Below, one piece after another: positions 25,017 to 34,104 of a stretch of DNA of 34,307 nucleotides. Under the pieces are notes generated by a model that made no database searches, was not told the origin of the DNA, and saw nothing but the letters and a program-made list of their open reading frames with translations. Source of the DNA: Deltaproteobacteria bacterium (GTDB lineage Bacteria; Desulfobacterota; Desulfuromonadia; Geobacterales; Pseudopelobacteraceae); assembly GCA_014380135.1 (NCBI GenBank), contig JACMKN010000206.1, positions 1 to 34,307 on the forward strand, in the 5' to 3' direction. The position numbers were made by a program, and so were the translations under genes. Position 1 is the stretch's first letter. Each line of letters opens with the position of its first letter.

Positions 25017-27130
25017 TGCGGCGGTTTGGTACCGATCTGGTGCTTTTGACGATAGATGACGAAGAGTCTGTCCGCAGCAGTATTGCCGCTTTTTTTGAGG
25101 ACTGCGGTTTCAGCGTGATGCAGGCTTGTGACGGGCGAGAAGGAATCGGGATGATCCATGCCGTGCGCCCGGATGTTGTCATTACCGATCTGCGCATGCC
25201 CCACATGGACGGCCTGGAGGTCGTGGATGAAATCAAACGAATCGATGGAAATCTGCCGGTGATCGTCCTCTCCGGCACCGGCGTGCTGGCCGATGCCGTC
25301 CTGGCCCTGCGGCGCGGTGCCTGGGACTATCTGCCGAAGCCGGTTCCGGATCTGGTGGAGCTGGAATTGGTCGTCGCCCGTTGTCTGGAACGTGCCCATC
25401 TTCTGCGGGAAAATAGAGAGCATCACTGCAATCTGGAGCGCCTGGTGGATCAACGCACTTCCGAACTTCGCAAGCTGAGCGCAGCGGTAGAGCAGAGCGC
25501 CAACAGCGTTATTATTACCGGCGTGGACGGCATCATCGAATATGTCAATCCCAAGTTCAGCCAGACCTTCGGGTATACATTTGATGAAGCGGTGGGGCAG
25601 ACTCCCCGAATTTTAAAATCAGGCCGACAGCTGGACAGTTATTACGCTGAGATGTGGAATACGATCGGTTCCGGCAGGGAGTGGCAGGGCGAATTCTGCA
25701 ACAAAGCCAAGGATGGCAGGCTTTATTGGGAGTTGTGCAGTATAGCGCCGATCAAGGACGAGACCGGCAAAATCACCAGTTTTGTCGCCATCAAGGAAGA
25801 CATCACCGATCGCAAGCGGCACGAGGAACAGTTGTACTATCAGGCCAACTTTGATGTACTGACCGGCTTGCCCAATCGCTTCTATTTCCAGAAACACCTG
25901 GAGCTGCAGCTGGAACTGATCGACTGTCAGAGCCAGTTCCTGTCACTGCTGGTACTGGATGTGGATAATCTCAAGTCTGTCAACGACATCTTCGGACACG
26001 GTTTCGGTGACCTTCTGCTGACGGAGATAGCGCATCGGCTGGAGCTGGTATGTGGTGCCGGCTGCTTCGTATCCCGTTTCGTAGGCGACGAGTTCGTGGT
26101 TGTTCTGCCGCTGTCATCCGAAGCCGACCTGGCTGTCTTTTTGGGCGAGAAGATCCGCGGCGCTCTGAACGAAGTTTTTCAGATCAAAGGCACAGAAATC
26201 GTTACAACCGTCAGTATCGGGGTTGTAGTGTACCCGGAGGATGGCGAATGCGTCGAGAGTCTGCTGAAAAATGCCGAGGCGGCCATGTACCAGGCCAAGA
26301 AGATCGGCAAGAACATGGTCAGTTTCTATAGCAGCGAGCTTAACAACCAGCTGGAGCAGCGTTTTCTGCTGGAGTCAAGACTGCACAAGGCGCTGGAACG
26401 GGGCGAGTTCAGCCTGCAGTATCAGCCGCAGATCAACCGGGCCAGCGGAGCGATTGTCGGTGCGGAGGCTCTTCTGCGCTGGACACCGGCCGGCGAGGCA
26501 CCGGTTTCGCCGGCGCTGTTCATTCCGTTGCTGGAAGAGAGCGGAATGATTGTTGCCGTGGGTGAGTGGGTCCTTCGGCAGGCCTGTTTGCAGGCTGTGG
26601 CCTGGCTGAAGCAAGGGCTGCCGTCCCTGCGCATGTCGGTCAATATTTCGGCCCTGCAGTTCATGCGCAGCGATCTGGATCTGACGGTGCGGCGGATTCT
26701 GCACGAAAGTGGGCTTGATCCGCATTTTCTCTGTCTGGAACTGACCGAAAGCATGGTTATGATCGACAGCGACCGTACCATGGCGATGCTGACTACTCTG
26801 ACCCAAACCGGCCTGACCCTTTCACTGGATGACTTCGGCACCGGCTATTCCTCCCTGGCCTACCTGGGGCGACTGCCGATCAATGAACTGAAAATCGACA
26901 TGTCATTCGTACAGCGCATGCTGACGACCAGAAACGATGCGGCCGTGGTCAATACGATCATTGCCATGGGGCAGGGACTGGATATGGAACTGGTGGCCGA
27001 AGGGGTGGAGACGGAAGAACAGTTTGCCTATCTGGCGGCCAGAGATTGCGCGATTATTCAGGGCTACTATTTCAGCCGTCCCCTGGCGCCGGATGGTTTT
27101 GCCCGGTTTTGCTGGGAGTGGCAGGGTTGA
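25013..27130 (+). CDS. Receiver-PAS-GGDEF-EAL c-di-GMP protein
   Basis: The 705 residues contain a receiver (phospho-site D59 in ITDLRMPHMDG), a PAS domain (about 155-265), a GGDEF domain (about 275-440) and an EAL domain (about 450-700). The cyclase motif reads VGDEF (357-361) instead of GGDEF and no RxxD inhibitory site precedes it, so the cyclase may be inactive or only bind GTP. The EAL motif is intact (E485-A-L in GAEALLRW), with DDFGTGYSSL and LKIDMSFV, typical of active phosphodiesterases. It would most likely degrade c-di-GMP in response to receiver phosphorylation. It is the last gene of the coupled block and overlaps the receiver by ATGA. Confidence 0.92.
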   Translation: MMRRFGTDLVLLTIDDEESVRSSIAAFFEDCGFSVMQACDGREGIGMIHAVRPDVVITDLRMPHMDGLEVVDEIKRIDGNLPVIVLSGTGVLADAVLALRRGAWDYLPKPVPDLVELELVVARCLERAHLLRENREHHCNLERLVDQRTSELRKLSAAVEQSANSVIITGVDGIIEYVNPKFSQTFGYTFDEAVGQTPRILKSGRQLDSYYAEMWNTIGSGREWQGEFCNKAKDGRLYWELCSIAPIKDETGKITSFVAIKEDITDRKRHEEQLYYQANFDVLTGLPNRFYFQKHLELQLELIDCQSQFLSLLVLDVDNLKSVNDIFGHGFGDLLLTEIAHRLELVCGAGCFVSRFVGDEFVVVLPLSSEADLAVFLGEKIRGALNEVFQIKGTEIVTTVSIGVVVYPEDGECVESLLKNAEAAMYQAKKIGKNMVSFYSSELNNQLEQRFLLESRLHKALERGEFSLQYQPQINRASGAIVGAEALLRWTPAGEAPVSPALFIPLLEESGMIVAVGEWVLRQACLQAVAWLKQGLPSLRMSVNISALQFMRSDLDLTVRRILHESGLDPHFLCLELTESMVMIDSDRTMAMLTTLTQTGLTLSLDDFGTGYSSLAYLGRLPINELKIDMSFVQRMLTTRNDAAVVNTIIAMGQGLDMELVAEGVETEEQFAYLAARDCAIIQGYYFSRPLAPDGFARFCWEWQG

Positions 27131-27245
27131 GCCGTATTGCCGGATTCAAACTGCTGTGAAACGCTGCATTACCAGGTGTCTTTTTTGCCCATATGTGTTA
27201 ATTAAAAACTGTCTTTATTGAATTTTGTGCCATTTGGAAGCTGTC

Positions 27246-29924
27246 ATGCAGACCAATTATTACAATCAGATAAAACGAAAGTACTTGTTTGCGGGTGGGG
27301 GAGGGGGGCTGGTTCTGGCCGGACTGTTCTGCTGGCACGCTGTGACTGAATACCGTCTTGCGACGCTGGCAAATGTCGGTCAAAAAGAGACGCTCGCCTC
27401 CTGGTACGCAACAATTTACGTAGAGGCATTGATCGGCGGGCTGTTGATACTGCTTGTCGCCACCCTGTTTTTTCTTTTCCTGCGACAGATAAAAAAGCTT
27501 GAATTTGCCAATCTGAAGCTGCTTTCGCAGCAGGAAGAACTGCAGTTCAAGGCCGAACTGATCGATTCTGCTTCTGATGCGATCCTGCTGCTGGACGAAA
27601 AAGGGGGCGTGATACAGTTCAATAATGCTTTCTGCAAAATCACCGGCCGCAGTCGTCCGGAATTGGATATGGTGAATATTCAGGATTTAAAGCCGGCTGA
27701 AAACGCCGGGCTGGTGGAAGAGCGCATTCAGCAGATCCTGAAAAACGGTGAGGCGGTCTTTGAGTCGGTCTATCGGCATGTGTCGGGCACGAATGTTTCG
27801 GTCGAGGTTCATGCCAGATCAGTAGATATCGGGCACAGGCAGCTCGTTTTGGGTGTCTTGCGGGACATAAGCGAGCAGAAGGCGCTTGAGAAAACCCTGC
27901 AAAAAGTTGCTTCGGAGTGGCGGGATACCTTTGATTCCGTTGAAGATGTGGTCTGGTTGCTGGATATGAATCGCCGGATTATCCGTGCCAATAAGGCCAC
28001 CCAGAAGTTATTCAATAAATTACCAATGGAGGTTGTGGGGCTTTGCTGCTGTGAAATCGGTCACGATGATCTGAAACAGCATCATGCCTGTCCGTTTAAC
28101 CGGATGATGGAATCAAAAAAACGCGCATCGATTCAGATGCCGGTTGCCGATAAGTGGTTTGAAGTCTCGGTTGACCCGGTTTTATCTGCAGACGGTGTGG
28201 TCTACAACGCCGTTCACATTATCAAGGACATTACTGCCATTAAAAGTACCGAACTGCGTGAACGTGTCCGGGCCGAAATTCTGGAACGGATTGCCGGTGG
28301 TGATCCTCTGCCGCAGCTACTCACGTTCATTGCCCTTGCCATCGAAAAGGAATGTCCGGAAGCGCTCTGTTCTATTATGCTGGTCGATGAAGAGGGTGAA
28401 CGCCTGACAACCGGCGCGGCGCCCAGTCTGCCGGAGGCGTATAACATGGCGGTAAACAGAACCAGAATCGGCGAGGGGATCGGTTCGTGCGGTACGGCGG
28501 CCTTCCGCAGGGAACGGGTCGTGGCGGAGGACATTGACACCCATCCCTTCTGGAAAGGATTTATTCCGGCGCAGGAGGCCGGTCTCCGGTCGTGCTGGTC
28601 GGAGCCGATCTTTTCCTCCGTCGGACAGTTGCTTGGTACCTTTGCCATCTACCACCGCATACCGGCTGCTCCCGGCGAAGAGGAAATAGGACTGATACAG
28701 CAGGCGGCAGCTTTTGCAGGTATCGCTATCGAGCGCAGTAAAAACGAGCTGGAGCGGGAACAGCTGGAAAATCTGCTGAGCCAGTCGCAGAAGATGGAGG
28801 CGATCGGGCACCTGGCCGGCGGTGTGGCTCACGATTTCAACAATCTGCTGACCCCGATCATCATCTACTCGGACATGCTCAAGCGGGCTTTGCCGGACGA
28901 CGAAAAGCTGCAATCCAAGATCGACGGCATCATCATGGCTTCCCATAAGGCACGCGATCTGACCCAGCAACTGTTGAGTTTCGGTCGCAAGCAGGTCATG
29001 CAGATGCAGGTGCAGGATCTGAACGAGATCATTATGTCTTTCTTCTCGATCATGCGCCGGGCATTGCGGGAAAATATCGACCTCAAGCTACAGCTGGCCG
29101 TGCAGCCGGCCATGGTTCGCGCCGATCGCTCAAAAATCGAACAGGTACTTCTCAATCTGGCAATTAACGCCCAGGACGCCATCTCAGAAAATGGTGTCAT
29201 TTCGATAGATACAGGCCATATCATGATCGATGATGAATATGCCCGTCTGCATCCCGGCATGAAAACCGGCTACTATATCCAGATGTCATTCAGTGACAAC
29301 GGCTGCGGCATGGGTGATGAGACCATGCGGCACATCTTCGAGCCGTTCTTTACGACCAAGCAGGTCGGCCACGGCACCGGCCTTGGTCTCGCAAATGTTT
29401 ATGGTATTGTAAAACAGCACAACGCTTATATCTCGGCTCTGAGCAGACCCGGAAACGGAACGACCTTTAAAGTCTACTTTCCGCTGACAAGCGAACAGCC
29501 GAACGTCGTAAAACCGCAATTATGCATCAACGATGAATATCAAGCCGGCGTGGAGACGATCCTGCTGGTCGAGGATAACGAGATGGTTCGTGCGATGTCC
29601 ACCGATCTGCTGGAAGGGCTCGGTTACACGGTGCTGGTCGCTGATCATCCTGCAAGAGCTCTGGAAATTGCACGACAGGCAACGGCGAAGATCGACCTGG
29701 TTATCACCGATGTCGTCATGCCGGGTATGAACGGCAGGCAGCTTTTTGAACAGTTAACCACCGACCATCCCGAAATCGACAAGGTGCTCTTCATGTCGGG
29801 CTACACCAACAACGTCATCGTAACCGACGGCGTTCTGGAAGAGGGACTGCATTTTCTGCAGAAGCCGTTTACAGCCGATGCCATGATGGCTAAAGTCAGG
29901 GACCTGCTGCATCCGGTGCTGTAA
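27246..29924 (+). CDS. Membrane hybrid histidine kinase (PAS-PAS-GAF-HisKA-HATPase-receiver)
   Basis: The ORF track begins at a TTG (27225); the ATG at 27246 has GGAAG six bases upstream and is preferred, giving 892 residues. TM1 (about 13-33) and TM2 (about 51-75) enclose only a short periplasmic loop. PAS (about 90-205), a second PAS (about 215-320) and GAF (about 330-490) follow. Next come H529 in [15 protein letters not shown], HATPase and a C-terminal receiver with D822 ([11 protein letters not shown]). The second PAS has a Cys/His cluster (C267-C268-C269, H273, H279-H280, C282-P), of a type I associate with redox or metal sensing. The kinase probably signals through an Hpt protein elsewhere. 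It stands 115 bases after the coupled block. Confidence 0.92.
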   Translation: MQTNYYNQIKRKYLFAGGGGGLVLAGLFCWHAVTEYRLATLANVGQKETLASWYATIYVEALIGGLLILLVATLFFLFLRQIKKLEFANLKLLSQQEELQFKAELIDSASDAILLLDEKGGVIQFNNAFCKITGRSRPELDMVNIQDLKPAENAGLVEERIQQILKNGEAVFESVYRHVSGTNVSVEVHARSVDIGHRQLVLGVLRDISEQKALEKTLQKVASEWRDTFDSVEDVVWLLDMNRRIIRANKATQKLFNKLPMEVVGLCCCEIGHDDLKQHHACPFNRMMESKKRASIQMPVADKWFEVSVDPVLSADGVVYNAVHIIKDITAIKSTELRERVRAEILERIAGGDPLPQLLTFIALAIEKECPEALCSIMLVDEEGERLTTGAAPSLPEAYNMAVNRTRIGEGIGSCGTAAFRRERVVAEDIDTHPFWKGFIPAQEAGLRSCWSEPIFSSVGQLLGTFAIYHRIPAAPGEEEIGLIQQAAAFAGIAIERSKNELEREQLENLLSQSQKMEAIGHLAGGVAHDFNNLLTPIIIYSDMLKRALPDDEKLQSKIDGIIMASHKARDLTQQLLSFGRKQVMQMQVQDLNEIIMSFFSIMRRALRENIDLKLQLAVQPAMVRADRSKIEQVLLNLAINAQDAISENGVISIDTGHIMIDDEYARLHPGMKTGYYIQMSFSDNGCGMGDETMRHIFEPFFTTKQVGHGTGLGLANVYGIVKQHNAYISALSRPGNGTTFKVYFPLTSEQPNVVKPQLCINDEYQAGVETILLVEDNEMVRAMSTDLLEGLGYTVLVADHPARALEIARQATAKIDLVITDVVMPGMNGRQLFEQLTTDHPEIDKVLFMSGYTNNVIVTDGVLEEGLHFLQKPFTADAMMAKVRDLLHPVL

Positions 29925-29999
29925 TCATAAATTTAATGAAAAAGTTTGGACAGTGGCGGTTTTATTATCCGGGATTTCTACCGATTTCGAGGGTGCAAC

Positions 30000-31250
30000 A
30001 TGAGCATTCCTGTTCTGCGCAAGTTCAAGCCGATCGCCATGTTCTATCTGAATCTGAGTCTGGTGATATCTCTGGTAGTTGTGGCTATCTACCTGGGCAT
30101 CTATATGCGCAACAATCGCCTGCTGATCGAGTCGGTCAGGCAGCAGGCCGTATCCTGCTTTGATCTGATTGTCAAGGTAAGGCGCTGGAATGTGGATTAT
30201 GACGGTATTTATGTTGTAAAGAAACCGGGCATGGAGTCCAACCGTTTTTTGCATGAAGTCGGGATCGAGCCGGACATAGCGACGACTGACGGACGCATCT
30301 TTACGCTACGCAATCATGCCATCATGACCAGCGAGATCTCCAGAATTCTCAGGGAGTATAACGGCGTACAGTTTCGTATCACCAGCCGGCAGCTGCTCAA
30401 CAAGGACAATGCTCCCGACGGCTTTGAACTGAAAGCCCTCAAAAAGTTCGACCAGGGCGAACCGGAATTCTGGGCGATAGAAACCGGAACCGACGGTCCG
30501 TTGTACCGTTACATGGCGCCCCTCGTGATGGAGCACTCCTGCCAGAAATGCCATTCCGGCTTTGGCTACAAAGTAGGCGATATCCGGGGAGGGATCAGTG
30601 TCAGCATCCCCTTCGACAAGATTGCCCGCGAGATGACCCTAAACCGCCGCGTTATTATCGGCCTGTCCGTGCTGACCCTGGCTCTGTTGCTCGGTTCTTC
30701 CTACATCATGCTGAACCAGCTGATCGGCAAAATCGATTCGGCCCAGCGTGCGCTGCATGAGGCCTCCATCTCGGACGAGTTGACCGGGCTGCGCAATCGC
30801 CGTTTTCTGATGTCACGATTCAACGAAGAGTTTGAGCGTGCCAGGCGCCACAACACACCGCTTGGATTTCTGATGATGGATCTTGATCATTTCAAGAAGA
30901 TCAACGACAGCTTCGGACATCCCTTTGGCGACCTGGTGCTGAAGGGTGTCGCCGGGATCATTTCCGGCGCGATGCGCGAGTACGATGTGGCCGCCAGGTA
31001 TGGCGGAGAAGAGTTTGCCGTTCTGGTGCCGGAAACGAAGCGCCAGGATCTGGTCGCCCTGGCGGAACGCATCCGTGAACAGCTCGAAAATCAGGATATT
31101 TCCGATGCAAACAGCACCGTTCGGGTTACTGTCAGCATCGGGGTCACCTCGCTTGATGATAACGATACACCGGAAACACTGTTGAAAAGGGCCGATAATG
31201 CCCTGTACCAGGCCAAGAATGAAGGGCGCAACCGGACGGTGCTGTTGTGA
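30000..31250 (+). CDS. Membrane diguanylate cyclase with c-type heme (DUF3365/Tll0287-like) sensor
   Basis: The ORF track starts at a TTG (29946); the ATG at 30000 with GAGGG upstream is preferred, giving 416 residues. TM1 (about 13-35) is followed by an extracytoplasmic DUF3365/Tll0287-like domain with C181-Q-K-C184-H185, a CxxCH heme attachment motif. TM2 (about 218-238) and a GGDEF domain follow. The active site is GGEEF (335-339), and R326-E-Y-D329 five residues before it is an intact RxxD inhibitory site. It should make c-di-GMP from two GTP, with feedback inhibition, in response to a redox or gas signal at the heme. It converges on the minus-strand DUF4139-type gene with a 16-base gap. 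Confidence 0.9.
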   Translation: MSIPVLRKFKPIAMFYLNLSLVISLVVVAIYLGIYMRNNRLLIESVRQQAVSCFDLIVKVRRWNVDYDGIYVVKKPGMESNRFLHEVGIEPDIATTDGRIFTLRNHAIMTSEISRILREYNGVQFRITSRQLLNKDNAPDGFELKALKKFDQGEPEFWAIETGTDGPLYRYMAPLVMEHSCQKCHSGFGYKVGDIRGGISVSIPFDKIAREMTLNRRVIIGLSVLTLALLLGSSYIMLNQLIGKIDSAQRALHEASISDELTGLRNRRFLMSRFNEEFERARRHNTPLGFLMMDLDHFKKINDSFGHPFGDLVLKGVAGIISGAMREYDVAARYGGEEFAVLVPETKRQDLVALAERIREQLENQDISDANSTVRVTVSIGVTSLDDNDTPETLLKRADNALYQAKNEGRNRTVLL

Positions 31251-31266
31251 GGTTTGCTCCGACTTT

Positions 31267-32247
31267 TCAGATCCCGCTGGAAACCAGCCTGCTTCTCCCC
31301 GATGAAAGCCCTTCAAATCTGAAGCGTCCCAGGTAAACGCCCCCTCTGTACAATCCGGTTTCTCCCGGCGGGAGATACTGCCCGCTGGTGTTGCTGAGCT
31401 GTCCGGAAAAACGGTTGTAGATGCCGCCGCCATAACTTTCTTCCGTAATGGGGAGTTGGAATGTGGCCAGGCGGGCGCTGTTGCCGGGCAGAGCCGGGAA
31501 AACCGCCGCCGTGGCCGCCTCGGCCAGGGAACCGGCCGAAACCCGTTGCAGATAGCCGCTGTAGTTGGCCGTCACCTTTGCCGAAAGCTGCAGCCGGGCG
31601 GTGCCGGAACCTGTCAGATGCAGGTCGTAGCGCGGCTGCCATCCGATTTCCGAGGTGGCATAGCGTACGCTCATCCTGCCGCGGGTTGGCGTGACGCTGA
31701 TGCGTGCCGTACTTTCCCCGCTTCTGCCGCTTCTTTTGATTGCCGCAATGCGGCTGTCGATTCTCTTTATCTCCTGTTCGGTCCTGCGGCGGGCGGTGTA
31801 GACCGCTTCCAGCTGGGCAATGGCAAAGTCGGTTCCCTGACGGATGGCCTGCATCGGATCAGGATTGGCCTTGGTCTTGCGGGGAGCCTTGCCGCTCTGG
31901 GACTTGGCGGCCGCCTTGAAAATCTCTTCGCGGGTCGCCAGGGCCTGCAGACGGTCCTCCAGTCGCTGACGCTGTTCGCTCAGCGCATCCAGTTCCTTGC
32001 CGCTTTTGCCCTCCTGGCGCGCGGCTCTGATCTCCACCCCCAGAATAGTCGTGCCGGGAGCCGGGACCACTTTCAGGGTGCCCTCCAGCAAGCCCGCTTC
32101 CAGCGGCAGCTCTGCGAGCCCTTTTATTGCGACCGCTTCACGCTCGAAAACAGCGCCGTCGCTGTAGAAAGTGATGCTGCCGCCGGCCTGGGCCGCGCTG
32201 GCGGTTACGGTTAGTGCGAAAATGCCTGCAATTGAAGTTATCTTCAT
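31267..32247 (-). CDS. Short secreted DUF4139/DUF4140-type (MuiA-like) protein
   Basis: The ORF track starts at a GTG (32256), which overlaps the SD. The ATG at 32247 (MKITSIAG) with GGGTG six bases before it is preferred, giving 326 residues. A signal peptide ends near SAAQA. After it come a beta-rich N-terminal domain, a charged coiled coil (about 75-175) and a beta region with GWQPRYDLHLTG, the mark of DUF4139 proteins. Full MuiA-like proteins are, as I recall, around 500 residues, so this one seems to lack the C-terminal half. It lies 58 bases downstream of the CooA-like gene and may be cotranscribed with it. Function unknown; periplasmic location inferred. Confidence 0.65.
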   Translation of the reverse strand: MKITSIAGIFALTVTASAAQAGGSITFYSDGAVFEREAVAIKGLAELPLEAGLLEGTLKVVPAPGTTILGVEIRAARQEGKSGKELDALSEQRQRLEDRLQALATREEIFKAAAKSQSGKAPRKTKANPDPMQAIRQGTDFAIAQLEAVYTARRRTEQEIKRIDSRIAAIKRSGRSGESTARISVTPTRGRMSVRYATSEIGWQPRYDLHLTGSGTARLQLSAKVTANYSGYLQRVSAGSLAEAATAAVFPALPGNSARLATFQLPITEESYGGGIYNRFSGQLSNTSGQYLPPGETGLYRGGVYLGRFRFEGLSSGRSRLVSSGI

Positions 32248-32305
32248 AAGGTTCACCCTTTTTATTTATCTTTAGTTCTACTTTGTCACAATAGAAAGCG
32301 ATCGC

Positions 32306-32971
32306 TCAGAGCAAATCTTTCCAATCCTTAAGGGCAGAAAGGTTCTTGATGAGGAGCGTTCTGCGGTTAAGCTTTTCGAGGAAATCTGCCTTGATAAAGT
32401 CGTTGAGAATCAGGGAGATTGTCTGCCGCGTGGTGCCAACCAGCAGGGCGATATCCTCTGTGCTCAGTCCCAGTTCGACGACCGTGCCGTCACTGGTGTG
32501 ACGGCCCCGATCTGCCGCCGCTCCGATCAGGTACTCAACCAGCCGCCGCCGCACATCCTTAAAGACCAGACCTTCGATAGTCGAGATTGAGTTCTTGAGC
32601 AGGTCCCCCAGTACTTTGACCATGGTGAGTGACACCTCGGGAAGGGCAGACAGTTGTTGTTGGAACTTCGTGGTATTACAGACCAGGATTTCCGTGTCGT
32701 CCAAGGCCTGCACAAAGGCCCTGGTATGTGTGCTGTAGATATCGCCAGACTCAAGGAACGCGAGGGTGAATTCCTTGTCTTCGTAGGCAAGGTATACCCG
32801 CAGTTTTCCACTTTTAACAATGAAGATAAGGTTTTTTTCTTCGAAAGGTGAGTAAATCAGGTTTTTTTTGGGGAAACGCTGTGTGGTGAAGTCCTTGAGA
32901 AGGTTTTCATAATCGGGTGAGTTAAAAAGTCTCAGGAGATTCATCTCAGTCAGCTTCATCTTGGTAGGCAA
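32306..32971 (-). CDS. cooA: CooA-like CO-sensing CRP/FNR-family regulator
   Basis: The 221-residue protein has a CRP-type cyclic-nucleotide fold (KSGKLRVYLAYEDKEFTLAFLESGD), a long dimer helix and an HTH (STEDIALLVGTTRQTISLIL). The segment after SGD matches CooA from Rhodospirillum rubrum. H82 corresponds to the heme ligand H77, while the redox-switching C75 is replaced by S80. The TTG start at 32971 has GGAG five bases upstream and encodes MPTK, so Pro2, the second CooA heme ligand, is also kept. CooA binds CO through heme and turns on CO oxidation genes. cooC and cooS lie upstream on the same strand. Assignment is by remembered alignment and context. Confidence 0.82.
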   Translation of the reverse strand: MPTKMKLTEMNLLRLFNSPDYENLLKDFTTQRFPKKNLIYSPFEEKNLIFIVKSGKLRVYLAYEDKEFTLAFLESGDIYSTHTRAFVQALDDTEILVCNTTKFQQQLSALPEVSLTMVKVLGDLLKNSISTIEGLVFKDVRRRLVEYLIGAAADRGRHTSDGTVVELGLSTEDIALLVGTTRQTISLILNDFIKADFLEKLNRRTLLIKNLSALKDWKDLL

Positions 32972-33066
32972 AGTTTCTCCTTTCCGTAGCTTGCTTAAGA
33001 CTTGCTGGCAGGTAATGCATAGAGGGACTGTTTACTTGGAAAAAGTGAAGTTCAGTTTACATATGA

Positions 33067-33086
33067 GGTCTTTGTAAGTAAAGACC
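33067..33086. promoter_or_regulatory. Palindrome upstream of cooA-like gene, candidate operator
   Basis: GGTCTTT, a GTAAGT spacer and AAAGACC form a perfect 7-bp inverted repeat with a 6-base gap, about 100 bases before the cooA-like start. A 6-base gap is usual for CRP-family sites, but the half-site does not match the known CooA site (TGTC). A weak promoter-like TTTACT-17-TAAACT on the minus strand overlaps it. The rest of this 186-base gap shows nothing clear. Confidence 0.35.
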
Positions 33087-33157
33087 GAAACTTCCAACCC
33101 AAAGCTGATCCTTTATATATTTTTTATGCAAATAGGCAGCATCTCTTGAAATCATAA

Positions 33158-34045
33158 TTACAATTCCAGATCAAGGCGCTGCCTTTCGCTGCCGGTCAGG
33201 CGAGCGGCAATCCGGTCCTTTATATCACGCACTTCCGCGAGAGAATTAAACGCTGCTTTGTCTGGTGCCGTATTTTCCTGGTCGGCCCGTTTGATCTCTT
33301 CACTGTAGGTAATGAACCCGAGCAGCCGATTGTGGGGAATTGCCGTCTCAATCAGACGCCGGTCCATGTCGTCGCGTACTTTGCTGCCGACAACAAAGAC
33401 CTGCTTAATGCCGACGTCTTCAGCCAGCTTCATGATCTGATAGGCGGTCTGAATACTGCGTTGTCCCGGTTCGACCACGACCACCAGTGCATCGACGGAT
33501 TCGGCCGTTCTCCTGCCGAGGTGTTCCAGGCCGGCCTCCATATCCATGATTACCACATCATCCCGCTTCAAAAGAAGATGTGCCATCAGGCGCCTGACCA
33601 GGGTGCTTTCAGGGCAGGCGCAGCCGCTACCGCCACTTTCCAGCGTCCCCATCCACAAAAAACGTATCCCATCATGGGTCAGGCAGAATTTTTCCGGCAG
33701 ATCACTCACAGTTGGATTGAGTTTGAACATCGTTCCGTATCCACCGGTTGCCCCTGTTCGCTCCTCTGCCAGTTCCTTCATTTTGGCAATCGGCTGCAGC
33801 CGACTAGCCAGCTCGTGCGGAATACCCAATGAAGTGGCGAGATTTGCATCTGGGTCGGCGTCGATTGCCAGTACCCGACTGCCGTCGTTTGCGAAGGCGC
33901 GGGCAAGCATGCTGGCCAGAGTAGTTTTACCCACTCCACCCTTGCCGGTAATCGCAATCTTGATCCCTTTCGAAAGCGGCCTGGTGTCTGCATGATGGTG
34001 CTGTTGGTGGGAGTGCTCTTCGCACTGATCATGTTGATCGCACAT
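33158..34045 (-). CDS. cooC: CO dehydrogenase nickel-insertion ATPase CooC with His-rich N-terminus
   Basis: The 295-residue MinD/ParA-type ATPase has a deviant Walker A GKGGVGKTT (34-42, signature Lys K35 and K40). It also has IDADPDANLATSLG and C142-A-C144, the CxC motif through which CooC dimers bind nickel. CooC uses ATP to load nickel into the C-cluster of CO dehydrogenase. The first 21 residues are unusual, with six His and two Cys (MCDQHDQCEEHSHQQHHHAD), suggesting a nickel store or metal-chaperone tail. The ATG has AAGGAG about 11 bases upstream. It follows cooS by 59 bases on the same strand. Confidence 0.93.
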   Translation of the reverse strand: MCDQHDQCEEHSHQQHHHADTRPLSKGIKIAITGKGGVGKTTLASMLARAFANDGSRVLAIDADPDANLATSLGIPHELASRLQPIAKMKELAEERTGATGGYGTMFKLNPTVSDLPEKFCLTHDGIRFLWMGTLESGGSGCACPESTLVRRLMAHLLLKRDDVVIMDMEAGLEHLGRRTAESVDALVVVVEPGQRSIQTAYQIMKLAEDVGIKQVFVVGSKVRDDMDRRLIETAIPHNRLLGFITYSEEIKRADQENTAPDKAAFNSLAEVRDIKDRIAARLTGSERQRLDLEL

Positions 34046-34064
34046 GGTATCGTTATCTCCTTGT

Positions 34065-34092
34065 GGGGACGGGACTCTTCGGCCCCGTCCCC
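34065..34092 (-). promoter_or_regulatory. Intercistronic GC-rich hairpin between cooS and cooC
   Basis: On the minus strand GGGGACGGG, a 10-base loop and CCCGTCCCC form a perfect 9-bp stem directly before the cooC ribosome-binding site. No T tract follows, so it is more likely an mRNA stability or translation element than a full terminator. Confidence 0.5.
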
Positions 34093-34104
34093 TCTGTATG
34101 AAGC

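Noticed and set aside
32297-32306. AGCGATCGCT palindrome at the end of the cooA-like gene
   Set aside because: A single 10-base palindrome touching a stop codon; too short to call a site without further copies.
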